Of a DNA stretch of 54,941 nt, positions 1 through 8,901 are shown piece by piece. Under the pieces are notes generated by a model. That model was not told the origin of the DNA and did no database searches. It worked only from the letters and a program-made list of their open reading frames with translations. Numbering within the stretch: the stretch's first letter is position 1; every line of letters starts with the position of its first letter. A program made the position numbers and the translations under genes. The DNA comes from Bacteroidales bacterium (GTDB lineage: Bacteria; Bacteroidota; Bacteroidia; Bacteroidales; Lentimicrobiaceae). Where the stretch lies: NCBI GenBank assembly GCA_022837485.1, contig JALHHH010000011.1, forward strand, positions 64,770 through 119,710, written 5' to 3'.

Positions 1-723
1 CAGGGCTCCGGCTATTACCAGAACCTCGGTTTTTTCATTTTTTACCGCTTCACGCAGCTGATCCACGTATGCGTTGCCGTTTACCGCCGAGGCATCGTCA
101 ACGTTGCAGACGTAAATTACCGGTTTATCGGTAAGCAGAAACATATCGTCAATGTACTTCCGTTCGTTTTCGTCGAGGTCCATGCTCCGAACCGATTCAA
201 ATCCTTCGAGGTGAGCTTTGACACGGTTCAAAATTTCAATTCCGTGCTTAGCCTCCTTGTCGCCCGATTTGGCGATCTTCTCAAACCTTTGAATCTTTCT
301 CTCCACCAGGTCAAGATCGCGGATCTGAAGCTCCAGGTCAACGATTTCCCGGTCACGTACCGGATTAACCGAACCTTCCACGTGGGGCAGGTTTTCGTCG
401 TCGAAGCAGCGAAGAACATGAATTATGGCATCGGTTTGCTGAATGTCGGCCAGAAACTTGTTGCCCACGCCCTCGCCCTGACTTGCTCCTTTAGCCAGAC
501 CGGGGATATCGACGATCTCTACGGTTACCGGAACTACCCGGGCTGAATGGATGAGCTTGTCGATTTCGTACAACCGGTCGTCCGGAACAATAATCTGCCC
601 CAAATTTGACTTATTTGTGCTGTATGCAAAATTTGACGTTTGTCCTTTGGTGTTCGATATGCAGTTAAACAGGGTGGTTTTCCCGATATTGGTAAGCCCG
701 ACGATTCCGCATTTTAAAGCCAT
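1..723 (-). CDS. ychF: YchF/OLA1-type GTPase/ATPase, 5' part only (gene runs off the window)
   Basis: Translating the minus strand from the ATG at 721-723 gives 241 uninterrupted codons to the window edge. The start is M-A-L-K-C-G-I-V-G-L followed by the G1 loop TNIGKTT; most family members have PNVGKST, so the two substitutions are worth noting. The G3 motif DIPGLAKGAS is followed by the QGEGVGNKFLADIQ segment typical of YchF, then HVLRCF and a predicted coiled-coil insertion (about residues 120-180). YchF is a ribosome-associated P-loop nucleotidase of the Obg family that prefers ATP in several organisms. The C-terminal TGS domain lies outside the window. The next gene upstream on the same strand (pbpC) ends 138 bases away, so co-transcription is uncertain. 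The family call is firm. Confidence 0.93.
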   Translation of the reverse strand, partial: MALKCGIVGLTNIGKTTLFNCISNTKGQTSNFAYSTNKSNLGQIIVPDDRLYEIDKLIHSARVVPVTVEIVDIPGLAKGASQGEGVGNKFLADIQQTDAIIHVLRCFDDENLPHVEGSVNPVRDREIVDLELQIRDLDLVERKIQRFEKIAKSGDKEAKHGIEILNRVKAHLEGFESVRSMDLDENERKYIDDMFLLTDKPVIYVCNVDDASAVNGNAYVDQLREAVKNEKTEVLVIAGAL

Positions 724-861
724 ATAAACGAATTTTTCAGTTTGCAAAGATAATGAAATGCAGCCAAACATTGCAGCGAAGGAATCCTACCCCTGCGATT
801 TCAGAGGCCACGGTAACCTTCATGTCCTCTGTTTTTCCGTAAAGCCATAAAGTACCTCTTT

Positions 862-3189
862 TCAATACCAGCTCACCCGTATTCTGATATCGCTGTTGCG
901 ACCCAGATTGTCGGAGCAGCTTATCTTCCATACACCTTCACCCGGAGTAAAGAAAACGTAGCCGTCGGGAGCAGACGACTGGTAGAATTTATCGTTCAGG
1001 TACCAGAAAACCGTGGAGATGCCGCTTTCGGTATTGCAGGCCAGCTGAAGTTTCTGCCGTCGTCCTTTCAGTAAAAGGTATTCAGCTCCGTCGGTAAGGG
1101 AAGTTATAACCGGAGCACCAGTATACCGCACCGACGGGCAGGCTGGGTTGTGCGGCGGCTCAACGGTGCAGGGCATCTGCATTTGCCGGTACCAGGCAAG
1201 AAGTGCTGGCGGATGATAAGGTAAAAGCACCTGTCTGTATCCTTTGTCGGGAAGGCACTGTGAACAGTAGCTCAAAGTTCCCGGCTGGTTTAAATAATAA
1301 CGCTTAAGATGGTTGCACCGCTGTGCTGGAGAAATTCCCGGAAGGAAGTAATCCATCACCCGGTGATGACAAAAGGTATCGGGAGGCAGTCCGCTTTCGG
1401 AACAAACAAGCCGGTAATCAAGCTCCGGGGGCGGGGTAAACCATTGATTTGATTTTTTAATTTCGGGGCTGCTGAACAGAGAAAACAGAAGCGGAACGGC
1501 AAAATCCGCTCCGTTCAGGCCTGCCACACCCGTACCCGGAAAATTTCCGGTCCATATACCTATGGTGTACTCTGTGTTGTATCCGATGGCCCATCCGTCT
1601 CTTCTTCCGTAGGATGTACCTGTTTTCCAAGCTATCGCAGGAAGCCCTGCCGACATGCGATACTGCGCTGGCAGGTCGGGACGCTGCAACTGCGTCAGGC
1701 TTTCGGTAATAACATAGGCTGCTCCGGCAGAACACAGGGTATCTGTTGCCGCAGAATCCTGTCCTGAAAAGAAACGAAGCGGTTTGTACACTCCACGATT
1801 GGCGAGCGCGGCATAGGCGGCAGTAAGTTCTTCGAGGGTTGTTCCGCATCCGCCCAGCACAAGCGACAAGCCCAGCTTTTTGCGGTTATTTCCAATCCAC
1901 CGGAATCCGCTGCGTGACAGGCGGGAGGCGAACGGTTCCACGCCAAGCCGGTCGAGCAGTTCAACGGCCGGTAGATTGAGCGAGAGCGCCAGTGCCTGCC
2001 CGGCGGTTACGCTGCCCCGGTAAGTTTCGTCGTAGTTTTCGGGGCGGTAGCCTCCAAAATTCTTCGGCACATCCGTAATGACCAACCGTGGTGTTATAAG
2101 TCCTGCATCAAACGCCAGAGAATAGAGAAACGGCTTCAGTGCCGATCCCGGCGAGCGCAGCGCCGTAATGCCATCTACCTGACCCTGGAATGCATCCTCC
2201 CCGAAGCCGGCGGAACCAAGGTAGGCTTCCACCGCCATCGTACGGTTGTTTACCACAAGTACGGCCAGATTTTCAACCCCGGCTGCCCGAAGGGAACGCA
2301 CATAATTGACGGCCTGTGTCTCTACTCTGTACTGCACTTCAGGATTAATAAAGGTGTATATCGCATTGCCCGCCAGCTGCCGCAACCGGTACGACAAGTG
2401 GGGTGCCTGCCTGGGCACATTGGGAATTCGCTCCGGAAGATGTTCTTCAAGGGCATCCCGGATGATGTCCTTATCAAAAAGTCCGGCTTCTCCGATCGCC
2501 CGCAGCCAGCGGTTTCTCACGGTCAGCAATGCCGACTGACCTCTGCCCGGCTTCAGCCTGTTGGGATCGTTGGGTATTACCGTAAGCATAACGGTCTGCG
2601 CCAGGCTCAACTCTTCAGGAGTTTCTCCAAAATAAATCAGTGAAGCTGTTTTTACTCCCTCTACGTTCCCGCCAAAAGGAAGCAGGTTGAAATACATCTG
2701 CAGGATTTCGTCTTTGGTAAAATGCCATTCCAGCTGAAAAGCCCTCACCATTTCAAGCAGTTTTGCAGAGATCGTACGCGGAGCCGGTCGCATCATCCGG
2801 GCAAGCTGCATGGTGATGGTGGAAGCTCCTGAAGTACGTCGGCCTTTTTTCAGGTTATTGAAAGCCGCCCTTACTACAGCAATGGGATTTATCCCCGGAT
2901 GATACCTGAAATACCGGTCTTCCTTAAAAAGTATTGTTTTCTCCAGTTCGGGCGTTATCTCATCAATGCTGGCCTTTATCCTCCATTTTTCATCTTCCGA
3001 CAGAAATGCATGCAAAAGCGATCCGTCGGCTCCATGTATCGTAGTTGACCAGGAAACCTCCTTTCCCGGAAAGGGATTCAGGGCGTCGTAAATCAAAAAG
3101 GCAAAAAAAACGGCCAATAGAAACAACAGGCCTGCCGCCAGAGCCCAGATACCTTTCTTTTTTTGCTTCAAGTTACGAAAAGCCTGCAT
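862..3189 (-). CDS. pbpC: Penicillin-binding protein 1C (bifunctional transglycosylase/transpeptidase)
   Basis: Class A PBP of the 1C type, about 775 residues, which polymerises and cross-links peptidoglycan at the outer face of the inner membrane. One N-terminal membrane helix (about residues 14-35) is followed by the GT51 transglycosylase domain with catalytic Glu90 in KEDRYF and the RTSGASTITMQ motif. The transpeptidase domain shows S349-A-L-K, S403-L-N and K522-T-G-T. The last 80 or so residues match the BiPBP_C domain that marks PBP1C. The frame opens at a TTG at 3216, but that TTG lies inside a promoter-like ACCTTTG, so the ATG at 3189 is preferred. In many bacteria pbpC sits next to an alpha-2-macroglobulin gene; none is seen here. 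Length and motifs are complete. Confidence 0.93.
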   Translation of the reverse strand: MQAFRNLKQKKKGIWALAAGLLFLLAVFFAFLIYDALNPFPGKEVSWSTTIHGADGSLLHAFLSEDEKWRIKASIDEITPELEKTILFKEDRYFRYHPGINPIAVVRAAFNNLKKGRRTSGASTITMQLARMMRPAPRTISAKLLEMVRAFQLEWHFTKDEILQMYFNLLPFGGNVEGVKTASLIYFGETPEELSLAQTVMLTVIPNDPNRLKPGRGQSALLTVRNRWLRAIGEAGLFDKDIIRDALEEHLPERIPNVPRQAPHLSYRLRQLAGNAIYTFINPEVQYRVETQAVNYVRSLRAAGVENLAVLVVNNRTMAVEAYLGSAGFGEDAFQGQVDGITALRSPGSALKPFLYSLAFDAGLITPRLVITDVPKNFGGYRPENYDETYRGSVTAGQALALSLNLPAVELLDRLGVEPFASRLSRSGFRWIGNNRKKLGLSLVLGGCGTTLEELTAAYAALANRGVYKPLRFFSGQDSAATDTLCSAGAAYVITESLTQLQRPDLPAQYRMSAGLPAIAWKTGTSYGRRDGWAIGYNTEYTIGIWTGNFPGTGVAGLNGADFAVPLLFSLFSSPEIKKSNQWFTPPPELDYRLVCSESGLPPDTFCHHRVMDYFLPGISPAQRCNHLKRYYLNQPGTLSYCSQCLPDKGYRQVLLPYHPPALLAWYRQMQMPCTVEPPHNPACPSVRYTGAPVITSLTDGAEYLLLKGRRQKLQLACNTESGISTVFWYLNDKFYQSSAPDGYVFFTPGEGVWKISCSDNLGRNSDIRIRVSWY

Positions 3190-3448
3190 ACCTGAAAAAC
3201 GATTCCTTTTATGCAAAGGTCATCAAAACACACGGCACCGCAACCCCGCAGATAAGTATTTATTGCAGAATTATTAATGCAACGCGTTTAAGACTGACTT
3301 TTATCCGGAACTCCCGGCATTTTTTCAAATTCCGGCACGTTGATGATGCCGGCTTATTCAGTCTTTCATTGGCCGACAGCAAAAGTAAACATGAACAAAA
3401 CCAGACAAAATGCTGTTTGGCTGGGACCACGAATTAAAAAATATCAAA

Positions 3449-4240
3449 ATGAATTTCAGAATATTAAACAAACTCTCATTTATTCCAATGACGTTTGCTG
3501 TGGGAATTATACTCACTTCCTGCGACACGAAAGACGATAATAACGTCAACAATACGAACAGCAGTACCGCTATTTTTCTGCTTATTGACGAAGATGCCAT
3601 TGACAACGGGAGCGAGCCGAACAATTTTTCCGATACCGATGTCAACGATCACCTGGCGGAAGTAGGACAGCGCAAGCCACTGGAATGGTTTGCATCGAAC
3701 GAAGGTAAAACCGTTACCTTGTATACAGGTCAGGTAGGCGATGAGGGGATCTTTGCAATGAAAAATATCCCCGCTTCATGGAAAGCTGCCGGTCCTTCCG
3801 ATAACGGCACACGCAATTTTCTGCTGGCGGGGCCGGGTATGGGTTCGGAAGGTAACGGGCTTGACAAGGAAGATCTTTTGGATAAAATTCCGGATGTAAC
3901 CCCACTCCGGGCAAGTGGCTTAGCCATGCTGAAGGGCAGTGTGGTACTGGCCGTTGTTTACGACAGCGATATAAGCATCAATTACAGCCCGCTTAACGGA
4001 AGTCTGAAAGGAGCCAATCTTGGTATTGCAGCCTTTGAAGTGCTGGAGGTGTCTGACCGCCCTTTCGGTTCATCGTCATCCCTGCCTTCGATAAAAATTA
4101 AGGTATTGAATGCCGGATTTGTTTCTGAGCTTCCGCTGAGTTTGTTTGCCAATGCTCCGGTAGTTACATCATCGTCGGAACCCTTCGACACCAGTATTGC
4201 CGAAACCCCGGTTCCCATTGTACTTGCCGATGCACCTTAA
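3449..4240 (+). CDS. Unrecognised lipoprotein, probably surface-exposed
   Basis: A 263-residue protein starting at the ATG at 3449; the frame is open upstream to 3410 but only this start gives a proper signal. The first 24 residues form a lipoprotein signal peptide with lipobox LTSC, making Cys25 the predicted lipid-anchored residue. The mature N-terminus C-D-T-K-D-D-N-N carries acidic residues right after the Cys, which resembles the Bacteroidota lipoprotein export signal that sends lipoproteins to the cell surface. The body is acidic, rich in Ser, Asp and Gly, and looks beta-rich; no catalytic motif or named domain was recognised. It is transcribed away from pbpC. No TAnnTTTG box was found just upstream. 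Function unknown. Confidence 0.75.
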   Translation: MNFRILNKLSFIPMTFAVGIILTSCDTKDDNNVNNTNSSTAIFLLIDEDAIDNGSEPNNFSDTDVNDHLAEVGQRKPLEWFASNEGKTVTLYTGQVGDEGIFAMKNIPASWKAAGPSDNGTRNFLLAGPGMGSEGNGLDKEDLLDKIPDVTPLRASGLAMLKGSVVLAVVYDSDISINYSPLNGSLKGANLGIAAFEVLEVSDRPFGSSSSLPSIKIKVLNAGFVSELPLSLFANAPVVTSSSEPFDTSIAETPVPIVLADAP

Positions 4241-4332
4241 ATAAAATTAGCCGTTTAAGGATACCATCCGTTACCGGGTGATCCTGTAATTTCCGAAACG
4301 GTTAATCGGGCCGTAAAATTACTCACTGGCTG

Positions 4333-6540
4333 TCAGCCGTTATACTTTACTGTAATATTTCCTTTCCCGTCCCCTTCCACGTAACCGATCTGTGCACAAA
4401 GAATTCCGGCTGAAATCATGGATTTTTCGAGTGCTTCAGCCTGTATTTCCGGCAAGCTGATCAGCAGCCCACCGGAGGTTTGAGCATCGCACAGGATAAG
4501 GCGGTCGGTTGTCGAAAGATCACCAAAGCTGGTCCATTCAGCAGCAAAGGCAAGGTTAGCCCTGCTTCCGCCGGGAACGGCACCGGCAGCTGCCATTGCA
4601 GCCACACCCGGTATGAGAGGGATTCTATTGAATTGGATATGTACATCCACTCCCGAAGCCAGTGCCATCTCATGAAGATGACCGGCAAGGCCAAAGCCGG
4701 TTACATCGGTACAGGCATTTACATCGTATAACCGCATCAACTCGGCTGCAGTTTTATTCAGGGCGGCCATTACCTGCCCGGCTTCCGTTTCGGAATCTTT
4801 TCCGGCCAGTCCCATTTTTACGGCCGTTGAAATTATCCCGGTTCCCAGGGGTTTGGTAAGTAAAAGGCGGTCGCCCGGTTTTGCACCAGCATTGGTAAGC
4901 ACCTTTCCGGGATGTACGAATCCGCTGACAACCATTCCGAACTTCGGTTCATTATCTTCGATGCTGTGTCCGCCCAGGATGTGTATTCCCGCCTCTTTCG
5001 CTTTTTCGGAAGCGCCTTTCATAATCTCCTGCATCACCGAAAGAGGAAGTCGGTTTACCGGAAACGCTGCTATATTAAGGGCGAATGCCGGAATGGCTCC
5101 CATTGCATAGACATCGCTCAGGGCGTTGGCCGCAGCAATAGCTCCGAAAAGGCAGGGATCATCCACCACGGGAGTAAAAAAATCCACGGTCTGTACCAAA
5201 GCTACCTCCGCGTTGATACGGTAAACTGCAGCATCGTCGCGTTTATCGGCACCCACCAGCACGTTCGGATCCATAACGGGCGGAAGGTTCACAAGCACCT
5301 TTTCCAGGTCAGCCGGTCTTATCTTGCAGGCACAGCCCATCCCGTGGGTGTATTCCGTTAAGCGCACCTTTCCGTCAGCAACGGCAGCAACGCTTTGCCG
5401 GGAAGAAACTGCATTCAGTTTCCGGAGTGTTTCAACCAATTGTCCGGCAGCCTCCTTTACCTCTGCCTCCGTTGAATACCGTCCGAATGAAAAACGTATG
5501 GTGCCTGCAGAATAAGCTGGATCGGCTTTCATTGCACCCAGTACCGATGAGCCCGACTGTGTAACGGCATGACATGCTGCCCCGGCCGATGCTGCCAGTG
5601 CGGGCAGCGCCGACAGAATGGTTCCTGCATCCAGGTTTCGGAATCCTACGCTCAGAGTATTGGGAAGGCATTGCTCCGGATGGCCGTGAACATGAAAATC
5701 AACGTTGTTATCGCGAAGGATACGGAGAAAAATCTGCTTCAGTGAAAATGTATGCTTCCGGTACGTTTCCAATCCTTTACCCGCAATCTCACAGGCCTTG
5801 CCCAATCCGGCAATCTCAGGCACATTCTCGGTTCCCGCCCGCATATCCTGCTCATGACCGGCTCCGTGCATCAGCTTTTCAAGGGTAACGCCTTTGCGGA
5901 TGTACAATGCACCAATACCCTTGGGAGCATAGAGCTTATGCCCGGCCACCGATAAAAGATCCACCCCCAGCTCATTTACGCCAACCCTGATTTTGCCGGT
6001 CGACTGTGCAGCATCGGTATGCAGCAGAATGCCGTATTCCCTTGCAATGGCTGATATTTCGGCTATGGGCTGAACGGTTCCGACCTCATTGTTGGCATGC
6101 ATGATCGAAATCAATACCGTATCCGGTCTGATCAACCGCCTGACCTCTTCGGGATCAACCATACCAAACCGGTCGACTTCCGCCACGCTTACCTCGAAGC
6201 CCTGTCTGCTGAGAAAGTTTGCAACCTCGGCAACAGCCGGGTGTTCCACTGCTGATATAATCAGATGATTACCCCGGGACCGATGGGCAAACATCACCCC
6301 TTTAACAGCCATATTGTTCGATTCGGTTCCTCCGCTGGTAAAGATAATCTCTTCGGAACTGCACCCCAGGAGTGAGGCAACCCGTGAGCGGGCCGTTTCT
6401 ACTCCCAGCCTGGCTTTAACGCCAAAGGCATGCGAACTGGATGGATTTCCAAATAGTTCATCGATGTATGGCTTCATCTCCAGGGCCACTTCCGGATCCA
6501 CCGGCGTAGTGGCGTTGTAATCCAGGTATATCTGTTTCAT
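4333..6540 (-). CDS. selD: Fusion of NifS/IscS-type cysteine desulfurase and selenide, water dikinase (SelD)
   Basis: One 735-residue frame holds two complete enzymes. Residues 1 to about 380 are a fold-type I PLP enzyme: start MKQIYLDYNATTP, PLP-binding Lys202 in SVAGHKLYAPKG, and active-site Cys323 in SAGAACHA. Residues about 392-735 are SelD: TEYTHGMGCACK with Cys403, Cys405 and Lys406 at the place of the E. coli Cys17/Lys20 site, then ADKRDDAAVY, the ATP-site Asp-rich segments and LGGHSIED. Cys403 is encoded by TGT, not a recoded TGA. SelD makes selenophosphate from selenide and ATP; NifS-like enzymes can release selenium from selenocysteine, so the fusion may channel selenium between sites (inference). 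The linker is only about 12-15 residues. The gene starts 61 bases after mnmH, which uses selenophosphate, so the two form an operon. Both halves have normal length and intact catalytic residues. Confidence 0.95.
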   Translation of the reverse strand: MKQIYLDYNATTPVDPEVALEMKPYIDELFGNPSSSHAFGVKARLGVETARSRVASLLGCSSEEIIFTSGGTESNNMAVKGVMFAHRSRGNHLIISAVEHPAVAEVANFLSRQGFEVSVAEVDRFGMVDPEEVRRLIRPDTVLISIMHANNEVGTVQPIAEISAIAREYGILLHTDAAQSTGKIRVGVNELGVDLLSVAGHKLYAPKGIGALYIRKGVTLEKLMHGAGHEQDMRAGTENVPEIAGLGKACEIAGKGLETYRKHTFSLKQIFLRILRDNNVDFHVHGHPEQCLPNTLSVGFRNLDAGTILSALPALAASAGAACHAVTQSGSSVLGAMKADPAYSAGTIRFSFGRYSTEAEVKEAAGQLVETLRKLNAVSSRQSVAAVADGKVRLTEYTHGMGCACKIRPADLEKVLVNLPPVMDPNVLVGADKRDDAAVYRINAEVALVQTVDFFTPVVDDPCLFGAIAAANALSDVYAMGAIPAFALNIAAFPVNRLPLSVMQEIMKGASEKAKEAGIHILGGHSIEDNEPKFGMVVSGFVHPGKVLTNAGAKPGDRLLLTKPLGTGIISTAVKMGLAGKDSETEAGQVMAALNKTAAELMRLYDVNACTDVTGFGLAGHLHEMALASGVDVHIQFNRIPLIPGVAAMAAAGAVPGGSRANLAFAAEWTSFGDLSTTDRLILCDAQTSGGLLISLPEIQAEALEKSMISAGILCAQIGYVEGDGKGNITVKYNG

Positions 6541-6601
6541 TATTACAAATACTATAAGTTCTTGTATGCGTGTTTTACGGCCTGACTTTTACAGGCTGAG
6601 A

Positions 6602-7633
6602 TCATCTTACAGAAGCCAGATTCATCACCGCCTGAGCATTTGCATCCGCATCTCCCGTTCCCCGATCAAGCGTTATTATTTCGCGGTCTGAAAAGCGTTC
6701 CAATGCTTTGAGATAGGTTTTGTCGTAGTATCCCAGTACCAGACGTATGGCCTCTTCATAGTTTTCACCGCCGATATGCTGCCGTATTGCTGCTGCAGTC
6801 TGCCCGCCCAGGGAAGCGGCGATCTTATCAAGCCCGGCTAAAAGTTCAGCATTGCTGAAACAAGCGTACTCCCTTACCAGTCGCCGTACTCTAATTTCTG
6901 CAGGAATCCGGAGTAGGATCATAGGACTTTTCTTCATCATATCGAAGAAAGGAGGCGGAAGGCTGACGGTTCCAATGGATCGGCTTTCGTCCTCAACCCA
7001 CACCGGCCGGCTGTGGTCGAGAAGCCGCCATTCGTTGTACAGATCGTTCTCAAATTGTTCGTTGGAAGGCTGGGCTTTCTGCCCAAGCGATCCAAAAACG
7101 GAACCCTTGTGGTGTGCCAGATGCTCCAGGTCGATCACCTGACAGCCTTTTTGCTGCATTATACCCAGTACTTCTGTTTTTCCGGATCCCGTCATTCCTC
7201 CCAGAACACGGATGGGAACTCCCTTGCCGGCTGCTTCACGGATATATGTCCTGTATGCCTTGTAGCCGCCTTCCAATACCACGGTATCGAAGCCTGCCGT
7301 GCTGAAAAGCCAGGACATGGAAGCACTGCGCATACCGCCTCTCCAACAGTATACTGCAACTTTCCGGTTTTTTCCGCGGGTGAGGGAGGTCAGACGCTTT
7401 ACGAAATCAGACATCTTAACTCCGGCAAAATCAAGACCTATCAGCAAGGCTGCATCCTTACCGGCATCATGGTAGCGCGTACCAACAACGGCACGCTCCT
7501 CATCGGTAAACAAGGGTATATTTGCAGCCCCGGGAATGTGTCCTTTTACAAATTCTAATGGCGAACGCACATCAATCAGTGCATAATTCCCTTCCTGCGA
7601 AAACAACCATTCAGGGCCAAATCTCCGGATCAT
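6602..7633 (-). CDS. mnmH: tRNA 2-selenouridine synthase MnmH (SelU/YbbB)
   Basis: A 343-residue enzyme that geranylates 2-thiouridine at the tRNA wobble position and replaces sulfur by selenium using selenophosphate. The N-terminal rhodanese domain begins with ALIDVRSPLEF and carries catalytic Cys96 in YCWRGGMRS. The C-terminal P-loop domain has GGMTGSGKT at residues 145-153, followed by DLEHLAHHKGS and the WVEDESRSIG motif typical of the family. The ATG at 7633 is supported by the domain start; a TAATTTTG promoter box lies only five bases upstream, implying a very short or absent leader. It is the first gene of a two-gene operon with the desulfurase-SelD fusion. No selenocysteine insertion genes are in the window, so selenouridine formation is the only selenium use seen here. 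Confidence 0.95.
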   Translation of the reverse strand: MIRRFGPEWLFSQEGNYALIDVRSPLEFVKGHIPGAANIPLFTDEERAVVGTRYHDAGKDAALLIGLDFAGVKMSDFVKRLTSLTRGKNRKVAVYCWRGGMRSASMSWLFSTAGFDTVVLEGGYKAYRTYIREAAGKGVPIRVLGGMTGSGKTEVLGIMQQKGCQVIDLEHLAHHKGSVFGSLGQKAQPSNEQFENDLYNEWRLLDHSRPVWVEDESRSIGTVSLPPPFFDMMKKSPMILLRIPAEIRVRRLVREYACFSNAELLAGLDKIAASLGGQTAAAIRQHIGGENYEEAIRLVLGYYDKTYLKALERFSDREIITLDRGTGDADANAQAVMNLASVR

Positions 7634-7637
7634 GCAG

Positions 7638-7645
7638 CAAAATTA
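7638..7645 (-). promoter_or_regulatory. Bacteroidota -7 box of the mnmH-selD operon
   Basis: On the minus strand the sequence reads TAATTTTG, an exact match to TAnnTTTG. It ends five bases before the mnmH ATG, so transcription would start at or next to the start codon. No good TTTG is found 19-21 bases upstream, so the -33 element is weak. Confidence 0.5.
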
Positions 7646-7788
7646 CCGATTTTAATCGTGAATGAAATTTCACAGCCAGATAAATACCTAAATAGCGGAA
7701 CCATGACGCACATTACGAGCCGGTTCCGGCTAATTTATAAAACCCGATACCGTGAAATCCGCGAAAGCGTACCTAACAATAAGTCGTC

Positions 7789-8901
7789 TCAGATCACCCG
7801 CAAAACTTCCGTTTCCCGATCAATATAAACAAGCCACGCTGCGGGTGAGCGATACCCCATGGCCTCCAGGAGGTTGGCATAACGCCGCACCTGAACAATG
7901 TGGCTATCGTCTCTGCGACCGGTCTTGTAGTCGATAACACCGGTGAAACCACCGGAAACGGCAACGCGGTCGGGCCGGTACATCCTTCCCTCAGGGGTAA
8001 GGATAGCGGATTCAGCAAACACTTCAGCCGTCTCGCTAAAGAACATACTCAAATCGGGATGATTAACCACTCCCTGGAGTTTGGCAGCAAAAGCCTCTGC
8101 TTCATCGCTACCAATCAGCCTTTTCAGGACAAAATCTGCGGTCACGTTATTCACATCGGAGAGTATCCGGATTTGCGACAGTGCCAGATGGAGAAGGTTT
8201 CCGGTTTTCTGCATTTCTGACGGAGCTTCCGCACTCCAGCTACCGGGTGCCCGGGAGGCAAACGTAAGGTTACGATGCCATGCATTCGACGTAAAACCAA
8301 CATCAAGGGTTTGGGCTTTTTCATGCCCGCGGCCAAGGATCACGGAACCATCGCCCCAGCGGTATACCAATCGCCCTTCTTCCCAAATTCCTTCATTTTT
8401 GATGAAATTGCTTAGCATTCCGGTTACCGACTTCAATTCACCGCTGCCCTTTGCATCCTGTTTGAAAACCCCTGTAAATATATAAAGCCGCTCTGAAGCA
8501 CGCGTAAAAGCAACATAAACCAGATTCAGGACATCCAGTTTCTTTTTGTCCTTTTCCTCCAGCAGAACTTCTTCATAAATAGTACCCTCAAGCTTTTTGT
8601 TGATACTGATAAGGGCAGTCTTCAGATCCGGTACGGCTTCATCCCTGAATGGCAGCCATGCGGTTCCGGAAAAATTACTCACTTCCCAGTCGGCATAAGG
8701 AAAGATTACCACCGGGAACTCCAGGCCTTTTGATTTGTGGATGGTCAGCAGCTGGACGGCATCGCCCGTATCGGGAATAACCACCGAAAGGTCCTTTGAT
8801 TTCTGATCCCAGTACTCCAGAAATACCTGCAAACTTCCGGAACGGGATGCAGATACCTTCAGCACTTCATCGAGGAAGAACGACAGATAACCGGTCTTCA
8901 A
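7789..8901 (-). CDS. AddA-like helicase-nuclease, C-terminal part (separated by a frameshift)
   Basis: This is the distal third of a UvrD/RecB-family helicase. It carries helicase motif V region TIHKSKGLEFPVVIFPYA, motif VI VYVAFTRASERLYIF, and a C-terminal PD-(D/E)XK nuclease fold (YRPDRVAVSGG...GVIDYKTG). The frame has no ATG at its beginning; the nominal start is a TTG inside homologous sequence, so it is not an independent gene. It continues the frame of the 688-codon part upstream after a one-base shift at 8891-8894: deleting one base of CCGG there gives RLEDRYLSFFLDEVLK across the junction. Combined length would be about 1047 residues, normal for AddA-like Bacteroidota enzymes. The function, end resection for double-strand break repair, is probably lost unless the shift is an assembly error. 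Confidence 0.85.
   Translation of the reverse strand: MKTGYLSFFLDEVLKVSASRSGSLQVFLEYWDQKSKDLSVVIPDTGDAVQLLTIHKSKGLEFPVVIFPYADWEVSNFSGTAWLPFRDEAVPDLKTALISINKKLEGTIYEEVLLEEKDKKKLDVLNLVYVAFTRASERLYIFTGVFKQDAKGSGELKSVTGMLSNFIKNEGIWEEGRLVYRWGDGSVILGRGHEKAQTLDVGFTSNAWHRNLTFASRAPGSWSAEAPSEMQKTGNLLHLALSQIRILSDVNNVTADFVLKRLIGSDEAEAFAAKLQGVVNHPDLSMFFSETAEVFAESAILTPEGRMYRPDRVAVSGGFTGVIDYKTGRRDDSHIVQVRRYANLLEAMGYRSPAAWLVYIDRETEVLRVI

Noticed and set aside
3189..3216. Longer pbpC start at the TTG at 3216
   Set aside because: The TTG sits inside a promoter-like ACCTTTG and the extra nine residues are not family-like; the ATG at 3189 is used instead.
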